Shown here piece after piece: positions 38,969 to 47,313 of a DNA stretch of 57,034 bases. Numbering within the stretch: the stretch's first letter is position 1; each line of letters opens with the position of its first letter. A program made the translations under genes and the position numbers. Origin of the DNA: Pseudomonadota bacterium (GTDB lineage: Bacteria; Pseudomonadota; Gammaproteobacteria; Burkholderiales; Rhodocyclaceae); the NCBI GenBank assembly GCA_963205435.1, contig CAUJIV010000012.1, positions 1 to 57,034 on the forward strand, in the 5' to 3' direction. The notes beneath the pieces were generated by a model, which did no database searches, had not been told where the DNA came from, and saw only the letters and a list, made by a program, of their open reading frames with translations.

Positions 38969-40311
38969 ACCGTTTCCTCCTGCTGTTCCCATTCCTGCAA
39001 TTCAGCGCCGATGGTGCCGGGCGCAAGCTCTGTGGCCAGCTCCTGCCAGCCCTGATCGCGCCAGATGATTTCCAGCCCGCCGTCGGCCATCACAACGCGT
39101 TCGATCAGCAGTTGTGCCAGTCGGCATCGCTCTGCCGGAAACAACTCCCGCCACAGGCCCGCCAGATTGCGCATCGGCAAGACCACTTCGGGTTCTGACA
39201 TCTCGGGCCGGGTTGCCCGAATTCGATCCCACACCGCCTGCACGATGTGCGGTGTCGACAGCGCCGCCACGATCTGCTGCGTGACCAGTTCTTCAATCGG
39301 CACGGCGGGCAGTGCCCCGTGCTGGCTGGCCCAGGCACCGAGTCGCCGGTGCTTGATGGGGCTGTAGTAGCGGTAGGTCTTGCCCTTCTTCTTGGTGTAG
39401 CTGGGCACCAGCCTCTCGCCGTCGGATGTGAACAGCAGGCCCCGCAGCAGCACTGGTTCACTCTGGCGATCGTTGGTCGCGCGCCGACGTTCGATGCCAT
39501 CGGTGGCAATCAGCGCGTGCACTGCGTCCCACTGCGCCTGGGTGATGATGGCTTGATGCTGGCCAGGGAAGTGCTGGCCCTTGTGGACGATGTCGCCCAG
39601 GTACATCCGGTTGTGCAGCATCTTGTAGAGGGTCTGCTTGGTGAAGGGCTTGCCGCCCTTGGTGACCACGCCTTCAGCGCAATAGGCCTTGGCCATCAGC
39701 GTGGCCGAGCGCATCGCCACGAAGTCGTCGAAGATGCGGCGCACCAGAGCCGCCTCACGTTCGTTGATCACCAACAGACGGTCACGCACGTTGTAGCCCA
39801 GCGGCAGCGGCCCGCCCATCCACATCCCCTTGGCCTTGCTGGCGGCAATCTTGTCGCGGATGCGCTCGCCGGTGACCTCGCGCTCAAACTGCGCAAACGA
39901 CAGCAGCACGTTGAGCATCAGACGGCCCATCGAGGTGGCCGAGTTGATCTGCTGCGTGACGGCGCTAAAACTCACGCGATGCCGGTCGAATACATCGACC
40001 ATCCGCGCAAAATCCGCCAGCGAGCGTGACAGGCGGTCGATTTTGTAGACCACCACGATGTCCACCTTGCCCATCTGGATGTCGGCCAGCAGGCGGCGCA
40101 AGGCAGGCCTGTCCATATTGCCGCCCGAGAAGCCGCCATCGTCATAATCGTCGGCCACGGCGATCCAGCCCTCGTGGCTCTGGCTCTTGATAAAGGCGTG
40201 CCCGGCTTCCTTCTGGGCATCGATGGAGTTGAAAGATTGATCCAAGCGCTCGTCGCTGGAGACGCGGCAGTACACCGCGCAGCGTTTGGGCGGCAGCAGC
40301 GGCATATTCAT
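38965..40311 (-). CDS. Large serine recombinase (resolvase/invertase N-terminal domain)
   Basis: 448 residues. CAVYCRVSSDERLDQSFNSI holds the catalytic serine (S18); IDRLSRSLADFARMVDVFD and FAQFEREVTGERIRDKIAA complete the resolvase domain (to about residue 160). A Recombinase domain follows (GPLPLGYNVRDRLLVINERE, KPFTKQTLYKMLHNRMYLGD), then a long C-terminal DNA-binding part without the usual zinc-ribbon cysteines. It is the likely integrase/excisionase of the island. The ATG at 40311 has AAGGAGG upstream and overlaps the DUF2924 stop (ATGA). Confidence 0.9.
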   Translation of the reverse strand: MNMPLLPPKRCAVYCRVSSDERLDQSFNSIDAQKEAGHAFIKSQSHEGWIAVADDYDDGGFSGGNMDRPALRRLLADIQMGKVDIVVVYKIDRLSRSLADFARMVDVFDRHRVSFSAVTQQINSATSMGRLMLNVLLSFAQFEREVTGERIRDKIAASKAKGMWMGGPLPLGYNVRDRLLVINEREAALVRRIFDDFVAMRSATLMAKAYCAEGVVTKGGKPFTKQTLYKMLHNRMYLGDIVHKGQHFPGQHQAIITQAQWDAVHALIATDGIERRRATNDRQSEPVLLRGLLFTSDGERLVPSYTKKKGKTYRYYSPIKHRRLGAWASQHGALPAVPIEELVTQQIVAALSTPHIVQAVWDRIRATRPEMSEPEVVLPMRNLAGLWRELFPAERCRLAQLLIERVVMADGGLEIIWRDQGWQELATELAPGTIGAELQEWEQQEETV

Positions 40312-40778
40312 CGCCCCGCCTCCTTGCCGCCGCGCAGGCCAAAGAACTTCGGCCCGTTCCACTGCGTGCCGGTGATGTGGCGCGCTGCCGCCGACAGGCT
40401 TTTAAACACCTGTCCATTGAGTTCGTACAAACCATCCGGGGTGACGGTCACGCGGTACTCGCGTTCATCCCATTCGCGGATCAAGGTGGTGCCGGGCATC
40501 AAGAGGGTTTGCGTACTGCGCCCAGTGGCCGACTTGATCTTGGAATGCTTGGCCCCGGCCTCCACCAGCATCTTGCGGATGTTGGTCGGCAGCGCGCCGT
40601 AGGCCTGCTCCTGGATGCGGTAGGCCAGACGCGATTCCACGTAGTGGCGGTTGCGATGGCCGGGCCGCCGGGGAAAGTGCTGATCCCACAGCGTCCACAG
40701 TTCGGCCATCGGCAACGTGGGCAAAGCCGCGATCTGCGCCGACACGGTGCCGACGCCCGTGTTGGGGTTTCTGGTCAT
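40308..40778 (-). CDS. DUF2924 protein
   Basis: 156 residues. The N-terminal half contains ELWTLWDQHFPRRPGHRNRH. The C-terminal half REWDEREYRVTVTPDGLYEL with SLSAAARHITGTQWNGPKFF is the DUF2924 signature. Members of this family are nearly always found beside a large serine recombinase, as here, and are thought to assist it; the molecular role is not known. A shared 24-base motif (40815-40838) precedes it. Confidence 0.85.
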   Translation of the reverse strand: MTRNPNTGVGTVSAQIAALPTLPMAELWTLWDQHFPRRPGHRNRHYVESRLAYRIQEQAYGALPTNIRKMLVEAGAKHSKIKSATGRSTQTLLMPGTTLIREWDEREYRVTVTPDGLYELNGQVFKSLSAAARHITGTQWNGPKFFGLRGGKEAGR

Positions 40779-40814
40779 CGAGGAATCTCCTGTGGTTGAG
40801 ACATCCGCATTCAG

Positions 40815-40838
40815 GCGCTGTGGCGACCAGAAGCCAAG
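40815..40838 (-). promoter_or_regulatory. Shared island motif, copy 1
   Basis: Minus-strand CTTGGCTTC-N9-CAGCGC, ending 37 bases before the DUF2924 start. The same two blocks with the same 9-base gap occur at 46609-46632 and 47205-47228. Confidence 0.5.
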
Positions 40839-41249
40839 TCAAACCGCGCTCTGTGGCTGTGCCGCCAAGGACGGTGGCGTGAAGCCGACGGCGGACTCGG
40901 TGTCGGTGCGAAAGCTGATGGCTTCGCCCGTGACCGGATGGCGCAACGTGCCGAACGTCACCTCGCTGCCGATGCGCAGGGCAACGGCGTAGGTATCGTC
41001 CAGATGCGCCGGAAACACCCAGCCCCGCACGCCGTCCGGAATGCGGGCGAACTCCTCGATGTTTTGCAGCAGGTAGGGTTTACCGAACGCGTCGGCTTCG
41101 GCCTGGGCCCGTGCAATGGCGTCGGGCTCGTCACCGACCTCGACGATGGGAATCCACAGCACGTCGTGACCAGCTGTAAACCACAGCAGGACTTCGGCCT
41201 GCATGTCGAAGGCGTGTGGGCCGAGGGGTTGAATGATGTGATGACTCAC
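40839..41249 (-). CDS. Island protein of unknown function
   Basis: 136 residues from a GTG at 41249 with GGAGG seven bases upstream. The GTG overlaps the TGA of an upstream small frame. It contains HDVLWIPIVEVGDEPDAIAR and YAVALRIGSEVTFGTLRHPV, mixed alpha/beta with no membrane segment or recognised motif. Cytoplasmic, probably conserved among related islands. Function not recognised. Confidence 0.6.
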   Translation of the reverse strand: MSHHIIQPLGPHAFDMQAEVLLWFTAGHDVLWIPIVEVGDEPDAIARAQAEADAFGKPYLLQNIEEFARIPDGVRGWVFPAHLDDTYAVALRIGSEVTFGTLRHPVTGEAISFRTDTESAVGFTPPSLAAQPQSAV

Positions 41250-41344
41250 GGGATGACCTCCAGTTTCAGGATGGGATCGGGCTGAACGGGTGCCGGTTTG
41301 CGCGATGCCTTTCGCGCTTGGCACCGGCAGGCCTTACGTGGCAT
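41246..41344 (-). CDS. Possible small basic protein, 32 residues
   Basis: The frame MPRKACRCQARKASRKPAPV-QPDPILKLEVIP ends in a TGA that overlaps the GTG of the next gene (GTGA), which suggests translational coupling. It is rich in K and R with two cysteines. No strong SD is seen, and the 41345-41432 stretch before it has no gene. It may be an RNA- or DNA-binding peptide or simply a leader frame. Confidence 0.35.
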   Translation of the reverse strand: MPRKACRCQARKASRKPAPVQPDPILKLEVIP

Positions 41345-41432
41345 GGGCGGAGCCGGACTGGCCGAGACGATCAAGCACCAGTCCGAGGCGGACGACGGAT
41401 ATGCCACGACTGCCCGCCGCCTGCCCCATGAA

Positions 41433-42278
41433 TCACGCGCTCGGTCGCTCCGCCACCAGCTTCGCGCGGGCGGCTTCGAGGTACTCGTTCGGAATCTCGA
41501 TCTCGATCCGGTGCTCTCCGCTCGTGCGGAACCCGGCGATGCGCGCCGCGACCGAAGCGCGAGCCAGCGCGTCGTAGAGGTGTGGCAACTGCTCGTTGAG
41601 TTCGATTTGCGCGACGCTGGCCTGACGATGCTTGAATGCCCGATCCGCATCACTGATCTGGGCGGGAATGGTGGCGATTTTGGCATCCAATGCCTGCACC
41701 GCACTGCCCAGGCGCTCGCGCGTGGTACGGGCCACGCGCAGTTCCACGTCGAGTTTCATCAGCGCCTCGGGCAAGGTGAACTCGTCCTGGTCAGCCGCCA
41801 TCGCATCGCTGGCGGATTGCGTTTCGGCGGCGATACGCCGCTCCAGTTCGCCGATGCGCGTTTCGAGCTTGGCGATGAGCTTCACTTGTTGTTCGCGCTC
41901 GGACTGGAGTACGCCCCTGCGCCGACGCAATTCGATGAGGGCCGCGCGGTGCTGTTCCAGCTTGCCCGGCGCTTCGACTATGGAGCGCAGATCATTGAAC
42001 GTGCCTGCGAGCGTGCTGGCCTCGCGCTTCAAATCATCGGCGTGGTGTGCGGATTGGCTGGCCGCAAGCCGCGCGCGGCGTTCCGGTTTGGAGACGAAGT
42101 TCTGGTTGCCGCGCTGCTCCAGTTCGAAGGCGTATTTCGCCTTGGCTTCGGCATCGGCCTTCGCTTCATCGGCTGCGGCCTGTGCTTCTTCGAGCCGCTG
42201 CTTGACCTCGGCGAATTCGGTCTTGATGCGTTCGTAGTAGCCGGTGGTGGTCTTCTTGCTGAAGGGGTTGAGTTTCAT
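41433..42278 (-). CDS. Coiled-coil protein of unknown function
   Basis: 281 residues starting MKLNPFSKKTTTGYYERIKT. Residues about 15-205 are almost continuous heptads rich in A, E, K and R (EFAEVKQRLEEAQAAADEAK, IAKLETRIGELERRIAAETQ). The last 40 residues form a small alpha/beta tail (FRTSGEHRIEIEIPNEYLEA). No signal peptide. GGAG lies eight bases before the ATG. It is a structural or scaffold-like island protein whose partner is not evident. Confidence 0.65.
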   Translation of the reverse strand: MKLNPFSKKTTTGYYERIKTEFAEVKQRLEEAQAAADEAKADAEAKAKYAFELEQRGNQNFVSKPERRARLAASQSAHHADDLKREASTLAGTFNDLRSIVEAPGKLEQHRAALIELRRRRGVLQSEREQQVKLIAKLETRIGELERRIAAETQSASDAMAADQDEFTLPEALMKLDVELRVARTTRERLGSAVQALDAKIATIPAQISDADRAFKHRQASVAQIELNEQLPHLYDALARASVAARIAGFRTSGEHRIEIEIPNEYLEAARAKLVAERPSA

Positions 42279-42302
42279 GGTCGGGGCTCCGGTGGTCTTG
42301 AA

Positions 42303-42617
42303 TCAGGAATGGGGGAGGAACTCGGCGGGATAGCGGGCATCACCCGGTTTGGCCACGGTGCTTGTCCACAGGCCGGGGCCGAGCTGCTTCTTGATGCCTA
42401 CCGGCGCGCCGGGGCGGTGCGGACGGTTCGTGGCCTGCCAACCGTGGCGAGTACTTGATGGAGCGGTGGATGTGGCGGTCATCACCGCAACGGCCTGCGC
42501 CAAATCCGTTCGGGCCCACGGCGAGGTGGCGTCCAGTGGTTGGACGGCATCGGGCGCTTGAAGGCCCAGCGCCTTGCGCCAGACCGGATGTAAATGGGAC
42601 AGATTGGAATGGCTCAC
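42303..42617 (-). CDS. Island protein of unknown function, 104 residues
   Basis: The frame starts at a GTG (42617) preceded by GGAGAA and reads SHSNLSHLHPVWRKALGLQA, then a low-complexity middle and a C-terminal GIKKQLGPGLWTSTVAKPGD. No domain recognised. It lies 24 bases upstream of the coiled-coil gene on the same strand, so the two are probably cotranscribed. Confidence 0.55.
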   Translation of the reverse strand: MSHSNLSHLHPVWRKALGLQAPDAVQPLDATSPWARTDLAQAVAVMTATSTAPSSTRHGWQATNRPHRPGAPVGIKKQLGPGLWTSTVAKPGDARYPAEFLPHS

Positions 42618-43005
42618 CGTGTTCTCCGTTGTGGGTTGAGGAAGTGCAACGTGCACAGGAGAAATGGTGGCGAAACAGAGACGTTCTGACGATCTGGGCG
42701 TAGCGGGTTTGGGCGTGTTTTGGCGTGCGAGCGCTCCCTACAGCGCCCGTCAGCGCACTCGTACCTGCTGCGGATAGACGGTTTTGCGGCGATGCTTGGG
42801 GCCATCTGTTGCAGATGTGCATCCGAAGCCATGAGCCAATTAGGGCAATGCGTGGGCGGTTTGTCCTCGGTTTCGACGATTCGGCCATTTCGGGTGTTTG
42901 CCGCCACGACAGGAACCACGAAGAATCTGTTGCAACGCTCGCGGCGCAGCCCCCACCGATGGAATGTGAGGGACGTCAAGGGCACAACGACCAGAAAGGA
43001 AATCC
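42618..43005. other. Divergent intergenic region of the island
   Basis: 388 bases between the minus-strand unknown genes and the plus-strand HTH/primase genes. It should contain both divergent promoters, but I see no convincing -35/-10 pair. Frames across it lack SD and homology. Confidence 0.5.
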
Positions 43006-43233
43006 ATGAACACCATCGAACATCCGGGCCTGCTCACCCCACGCCAGTTGGCGGCCCGCTGGGGCATGAGCGAAAAAACTCTCGAACGCTGGCGCACGCT
43101 GGGCACGGGCCCGACGTACCTGAAGCTCGGCAGCCGCGTGATGTATCCGCTGACCTCCATCGCGGAACACGAGCAGGGCCGGATGCGCCGCTGCACGGCA
43201 GGCCAAGAACTGTCCCAGTTCCAACACTGCTGA
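43006..43233 (+). CDS. AlpA/MerR-like helix-turn-helix protein
   Basis: 75 residues with AAAGGAAAT upstream. LLTPRQLAARWGMSEKTLER-WRTLGTGPTYLKLGSRVMY is an HTH_17 fold as in AlpA regulators and excisionases. Such proteins activate integrase genes or act as recombination directionality factors. Its TGA overlaps the ATG of the primase-helicase gene (TGATG), so the two are translated together. Confidence 0.8.
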   Translation: MNTIEHPGLLTPRQLAARWGMSEKTLERWRTLGTGPTYLKLGSRVMYPLTSIAEHEQGRMRRCTAGQELSQFQHC

Positions 43234-45374
43234 TGTCCTCGATGCAGACGGCCTCGGCGATCAGCGCGACAGCGGTCGCGCACCCGTGGTTCGACTTCAA
43301 CGATGCAGTCGCCGCCTGCCCGCGCTTGGACAAGGAGGACATCCGCGTCCGGCTGCTCGAGCAACTGGAATCGGCGCTGGCCTACCTGCTGCCGCGCGGC
43401 AAGCGACGCGGTGCGCAATTTGTCGTCGGCAATGTGCGGGGTGATGCGGGCGACAGCCTCGTCGTCGATCTCGATGGCGCAAAGCGCGGCCTGTGGCTGG
43501 ACTTCGCCACCGGCGAATCCGGGGATGCGCTCGCGCTGTGGGCCACTGTGTGCGGCTTCATCCTTCCTCAGCAGTTTGATGCGCTGCTGGAGGACATCGG
43601 TCACTGGTTGGTGGTGCCGCGTGTCGCCGTGCCGATCACGGTGCCATCGAGCGTGCCGCACGATGAGCTTGGCCCCGCCACCACCAAGTGGAACTACCAC
43701 GATGCCAACGGCGCGTTGCTGGCCTGCGTGTACCGTTATGACCCGCCTGGCGGCAAGCAGTACCGCCCGTGGGATGTGAAAACACGCTCGATGCGGATGC
43801 CGGAGCCGCGTCCGCTCTACAACCTGCCAGCCATCGCCGCCAGCAACGATGTCGTACTGGTCGAGGGTGAAAAATGCGCCGATGCCTTGATGCACCTCGG
43901 CATCACGGCCACCACCGCAATGGGCGGTGCGGCCACCGCCATCGAGAAAACCGACTGGATGCCACTGGCCGGCAAGACAGTCGTCGTCTGGCCTGACCAC
44001 GACGAGGCCGGATCGCGCTACGCCGATGCCGTGATTGCGAGGCTGCGGCAGATCGGTGCGAAGGTGCGGCGCATGACCGTGCCGCAGGACAAGCCCAAGA
44101 AGTGGGATGCCGCCGACGCGGTGGTGGAAGGCCTCGATGTGTCGGCGCTGCTGCGCTCGTCCGCGCCAGTCGCCGATGACCTCCAGCCTCTGGAGGCCAT
44201 CCAGATCCCACGGTGGCGCGCGCTGGATCGCTTCACCGGCCATCCTCAAGCCCGGCGCTGGCTGGTCGAAGGCGTGTTTCCGCAGGCTCAGGCCGCGCTG
44301 GTGGCCGCAGCGGGCGGTGTCGGCAAATCCTTCCTGCTGCTGGCATTGGCGCGCGAGGTCGCGGCCTTCGATGGCACCAAAGACCATGCCCCGATCGTGT
44401 TCGGCAGTGCATTGGCAGGCCACGGCGTGGCGATTTACATCACCGCCGAGGACGACGCCATCGAGGTGCACAACCGCCTGAACGCCCTGGGCCCGATCCC
44501 TGACCGGCTCTACGTGCTGCCGCTGCCCGATGCCGGTGGCGCGCAGCCGCTGTTCGCACCCGACCCGGCCACACGCGGCCCGGCCACCACGGCAGCCTGG
44601 CTCGAAATGGAACGGCAACTCCGAGCGATGACCGGGCTGCGGCTGGTGGTGCTCGATCCCCTGCAACCGCTGTGCGCGCTCGATCTCAACGTGCCCGAGA
44701 ACGCGCAGTTCGTCTGCTCACGCCTGGCTGCGCTGGCGGCCCGCACCGGCGCATCGGTGATCGTGTCGCACCACTTCGCCAAGCGTGAGGCGACTACTCC
44801 GGAGCAGGCGCGCGAGGCGATTCGCGGCACGGGCGGGCTGGTGGACGGCGTGCGGTCGGTGTACGCGCTGTGGCAGCCCAAGGAGGAACAGGCCCGCACG
44901 TTGTGCAAGACCTTGGGCGAGCCCTTCGAGCGCGGGCGCGTGGTGCTGGGCGGCGTGGTCAAGGCCAACGGGCAGGCCGACCTGCACGTCACGACCTTCC
45001 TGCGCGATGCGCGCGGGCTGCTGGTGGATCGCAGCCAGGACCTTCGGCGCACGGCGCAGCCGGACATCGAACTGCTCCCTGCATTGAAGGCCGCCATCGC
45101 CCGCGCGGCTGCCGCAGGTCAGCCCTACACCAAGACGGGCGGCAACGGCATCTACGAGCGCCGCCACGAACTACCGGAAGACTTCCAGCACATCGGCAAG
45201 CATCGGCTGACCGAATGGGTGAGCACACTGCTTGACCGCGAGGAGCTGGTGATGGCGATGGCAGAAGGCTCCAAGCTGGTGAAATGGCTGGACGTACCCG
45301 ATGGGCCCGTCGCCAACGGCGCGGCGCAGTTCGTGACCGGGCACCTGGGGCGCTCGTCCGCTGGCCGACGATGA
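43233..45374 (+). CDS. Toprim primase / RepA-like helicase
   Basis: 713 residues. Residues about 20-200 form an N-terminal domain (LWLDFATGESGDALALWATV) and a KWNYHDANGALLACVYRY strand region typical of phage/plasmid primases. Toprim follows: VVLVEGEKCADAL with E211 and VVVWPDHDEAGSRYADAV with D255/D257. A RecA-like hexameric helicase domain follows: Walker A AAGGVGKSF with K365, Walker B RLVVLDPLQPL with D475, and VIVSHHFAKRE. It is the replication protein of the island, suggesting that the excised form replicates. The repeat-rich region directly downstream may be its origin. Confidence 0.82.
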   Translation: MSSMQTASAISATAVAHPWFDFNDAVAACPRLDKEDIRVRLLEQLESALAYLLPRGKRRGAQFVVGNVRGDAGDSLVVDLDGAKRGLWLDFATGESGDALALWATVCGFILPQQFDALLEDIGHWLVVPRVAVPITVPSSVPHDELGPATTKWNYHDANGALLACVYRYDPPGGKQYRPWDVKTRSMRMPEPRPLYNLPAIAASNDVVLVEGEKCADALMHLGITATTAMGGAATAIEKTDWMPLAGKTVVVWPDHDEAGSRYADAVIARLRQIGAKVRRMTVPQDKPKKWDAADAVVEGLDVSALLRSSAPVADDLQPLEAIQIPRWRALDRFTGHPQARRWLVEGVFPQAQAALVAAAGGVGKSFLLLALAREVAAFDGTKDHAPIVFGSALAGHGVAIYITAEDDAIEVHNRLNALGPIPDRLYVLPLPDAGGAQPLFAPDPATRGPATTAAWLEMERQLRAMTGLRLVVLDPLQPLCALDLNVPENAQFVCSRLAALAARTGASVIVSHHFAKREATTPEQAREAIRGTGGLVDGVRSVYALWQPKEEQARTLCKTLGEPFERGRVVLGGVVKANGQADLHVTTFLRDARGLLVDRSQDLRRTAQPDIELLPALKAAIARAAAAGQPYTKTGGNGIYERRHELPEDFQHIGKHRLTEWVSTLLDREELVMAMAEGSKLVKWLDVPDGPVANGAAQFVTGHLGRSSAGRR

Positions 45375-45385
45375 GCATCGAGGGA

Positions 45386-45422
45386 GGTGAGCATTCCCGA
45401 TGCTCACCCTCTCTTTAGAGAG
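45386..45422 (+). terminator. Strong hairpins after the primase gene
   Basis: A perfect 9-bp stem (GGTGAGCAT/ATGCTCACC, 45386-45408) 11 bases after the stop is followed by CTCTC-TTTA-GAGAG (45409-45422). There is no T-run, so it may be a transcript-stabilising or replication structure rather than an intrinsic terminator. Confidence 0.5.
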
Positions 45423-45430
45423 CCATCACC

Positions 45431-45611
45431 GGGAACCGGGAACGATTTGTAGATCGTTGATCTGCAAAGACAATCACCGACACAATCGTTCCCACCCCAC
45501 CCCTGGGAACGATTCGACCCGGGAACGATTTTTGTCCGCGCCAGCACTGGATTTAATCGTTCCCACCCGGTCAATCGTTCCCAGCCGGGAACCGGGAAAC
45601 CGGGAACGATT
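45431..45611. repeat. Iteron-like array, candidate replication origin
   Basis: Seven exact copies of GGGAACGATT: plus orientation at 45438, 45505, 45521 and 45602; minus orientation at 45484, 45555 and 45573. Extra CCGGGAA units precede the first and last copies. The stretch carries no convincing gene and lies directly after the primase-helicase, the usual location of an origin in self-replicating islands and plasmids. Function is inferred. Confidence 0.7.
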
Positions 45612-45624
45612 ACGGACGACCAGT

Positions 45625-45876
45625 CCGAGGCAAAACGGGTCCTTCCTGCGGAAAAAGCAATACGGGGGGCGCGAGCGCGGCATCTCGCCACCGTCAGGCC
45701 CCGAAACCGGGTTACCGCCCGAGGTTACCGGTTACCACCCGCCGACGATGCAAACCATGGCCGCCGGTGCGAACCGCAAACCCCTGCAAACCTTGTTTTT
45801 GGTTCGCACGGTAGCGAAGCGTCGCGCTCGCGCCCCCCGTATGGGTCACGGTGAAGAAGGACCCCTTTTGCCTCGG
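45625..45876. repeat. Long inverted repeat, about 55-bp arms
   Basis: Arms at 45625-45679 and 45823-45876. They share CCGAGGCAAAA, GGGTCCTTC and a 20-base perfect block ATACGGGGGGCGCGAGCGCG. The interval holds further repeats: GGTTACC three times (45710, 45723, 45730), GCAAACC three times (45750, 45776, 45786), and a 9-bp inverted repeat GTGCGAACC/GGTTCGCAC (45767-45775, 45801-45809). Confidence 0.75.
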
Positions 45877-46209
45877 GCCGTCACGCGACCGGCAAAACGG
45901 TGATCGGCGCAAACGCAGCAACGGTGCGGGCTTGCGGCCATTTCAACGTCCGATGGCGTCCATTCGGTGAGCGTGGGGTGGAGGCTGGCAAAAGGGGGTG
46001 ACCGCTTTGTTGTCGTCGCACGGCGGAAAACGGCCGACGAGAGAAAACCAACACGGGCGCGGGTTTGGCGCGGTTTCCCCGCCGGAAACAGGCACATCGG
46101 CTGGCGTGTCGGCGGCGAGATCAAGGGCGCGAGCCGCGTTCACACCCCTGAGCCAGCGCCGAAAGGGTATCCAGATACTGGACACCCCGGCGGCGCAATC
46201 AGCAGGTGG
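45877..46209. other. Rest of the repeat region, no confident gene
   Basis: 333 bases. A minus-strand frame at 45943-46185 (GTG start, about 80 codons) and overlapping frames on both strands are open, but none has an SD or recognisable domain, so no gene is called. Confidence 0.4.
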
Positions 46210-46575
46210 TCAGACGCGTTCCTGTTCTTCGACGAGGCCGCAGTGGATCACGAAACCCGCGAGGTACGGCAGGCCGCGCGGGATGCCGTATTGCTTGCTG
46301 GTCTGGCGGCCAATCGTCCAGCCCATCCAGCGCCCCGTGGCGGCGTTGATCGCGTCCGCCAGGGGCTGGCCCTGATAGAGCCCGTTCTGGACGTCGTCCG
46401 CAAAGTGGCGTCCGTGGCGGCTGTCGAGGAAGACCCGGATGTGGTCGAAGTCTTCGCCCGTGGCGTTGGCGATGGCGGTCATGGCCAGCGGCCAGGCAGT
46501 GGCGGCGTGTTCGTTCATCGCGCCCCAGAAGCCCCACGCTTCGTTGAGGCTGGCCGGGATGGTGGTGTTGCTCAT
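46210..46575 (-). CDS. Island protein of unknown function, 121 residues
   Basis: Starts MSNTTIPASLNEAWGFWGAM with GGAGAA upstream. Contains FDHIRVFLDSRHGRHFADDV and a moderately hydrophobic C-terminal half (GIPRGLPYLAGFVIHCGLVE). No recognised fold. A shared 24-base motif lies upstream at 46609-46632, which ties its expression to DUF3489 and DUF2924. Confidence 0.65.
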   Translation of the reverse strand: MSNTTIPASLNEAWGFWGAMNEHAATAWPLAMTAIANATGEDFDHIRVFLDSRHGRHFADDVQNGLYQGQPLADAINAATGRWMGWTIGRQTSKQYGIPRGLPYLAGFVIHCGLVEEQERV

Positions 46576-46608
46576 GGTGTTCTCCGTGATGGCGATGATT
46601 GAAGTAAC

Positions 46609-46632
46609 GCGCTGACGGAGATGGAAGCCAAG
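46609..46632 (-). promoter_or_regulatory. Shared island motif, copy 2
   Basis: Minus-strand CTTGGCTTC-N9-CAGCGC, ending 34 bases before the start at 46575. The flanking CAGAAAGAG (46633-46641) is also shared with copy 3. Confidence 0.5.
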
Positions 46633-46662
46633 CTCTTTCTGGCGTCCGGCTCCATCTTCACT

Positions 46663-47163
46663 TCACGCCACGCGGTAGATGCGCTCGCCGCCGGGCTGCT
46701 TATCGGACACCAGCGTCAGGCCCAGTTTCTTCCTGAACGCCCCGGCAAACGCGCCGCGCACCGTGTGCGCTTGCCAGCCGGTGGCATCGCAAATCTCGCG
46801 GACGGTCGCACCTTCGGGACGCTGGAGCATCCGCACGACCTCGGCCTGCTTGCTGTTCGCCCGCGTGCGTGGCGCGGCAGGCGGCGCGAAACTGGCTTCG
46901 GCGGCGGCAACGGCGGCCTCTAGTTCCGGGTCCGCAGGCGTCGATCTCAGCGCGTGGACGCCCGCCGCCGTCCGGCCTGCATTCGTCACCAGCCACTGCT
47001 TGCGGGCGAGTTTCGCCAGCCCGCGCTTGGCAAGGCCATCCAGTACCTTCTGGCGTGCGCCGCCCTTGATGTTGTCGGGGAACCATTCGATCCGGCCTTC
47101 GGTTTGGCCGATGGCGTGGGCGAGGACAGCCTGCTGGGCCGGAGTCAGGGAATCGCTGTTCAT
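46663..47163 (-). CDS. DUF3489 protein
   Basis: 166 residues, AAGGAG upstream of the ATG. The N-terminal half (LTPAQQAVLAHAIGQTEGRI, KVLDGLAKRGLAKLARKQWL) is winged-helix-like. The C-terminal half (SKQAEVVRMLQRPEGATVRE, ATGWQAHTVRGAFAGAFRKK) is the DUF3489 domain, itself a winged helix. Two DNA-binding-like halves suggest a regulator of island genes; targets unknown. Confidence 0.82.
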   Translation of the reverse strand: MNSDSLTPAQQAVLAHAIGQTEGRIEWFPDNIKGGARQKVLDGLAKRGLAKLARKQWLVTNAGRTAAGVHALRSTPADPELEAAVAAAEASFAPPAAPRTRANSKQAEVVRMLQRPEGATVREICDATGWQAHTVRGAFAGAFRKKLGLTLVSDKQPGGERIYRVA

Positions 47164-47204
47164 CGTGTGCTCCTTCAAGGATGGTGATGTGGAGCTCGAT
47201 GAAC

Positions 47205-47228
47205 GCGCTGTTCGGCGTGGAAGCCAAG
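47205..47228 (-). promoter_or_regulatory. Shared island motif, copy 3
   Basis: Minus-strand CTTGGCTTC-N9-CAGCGC, ending 42 bases before the DUF3489 start. An extra GGCTTCCA copy lies just upstream, then CAGAAAGAG (47252-47260) as at copy 2. Confidence 0.5.
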
Positions 47229-47313
47229 TGGAAGCCGATGCGCCGCAGCGCCTCTTTCTGTATGCCAGCCTGATAAACTGCTGAGCATCTTTCATCCGCC
47301 TGTCCACCCGACG

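Noticed and set aside
41334-41429. 31-codon frame MGQAAGSRGISVVRL on the minus strand
   Set aside because: No SD, no homology, and it overlaps the better-supported small frame ending at 41246.
45943-46185. Small minus-strand gene in the repeat region
   Set aside because: GTG start without SD, no domain, and overlapping open frames on both strands; left as part of the non-coding segment.
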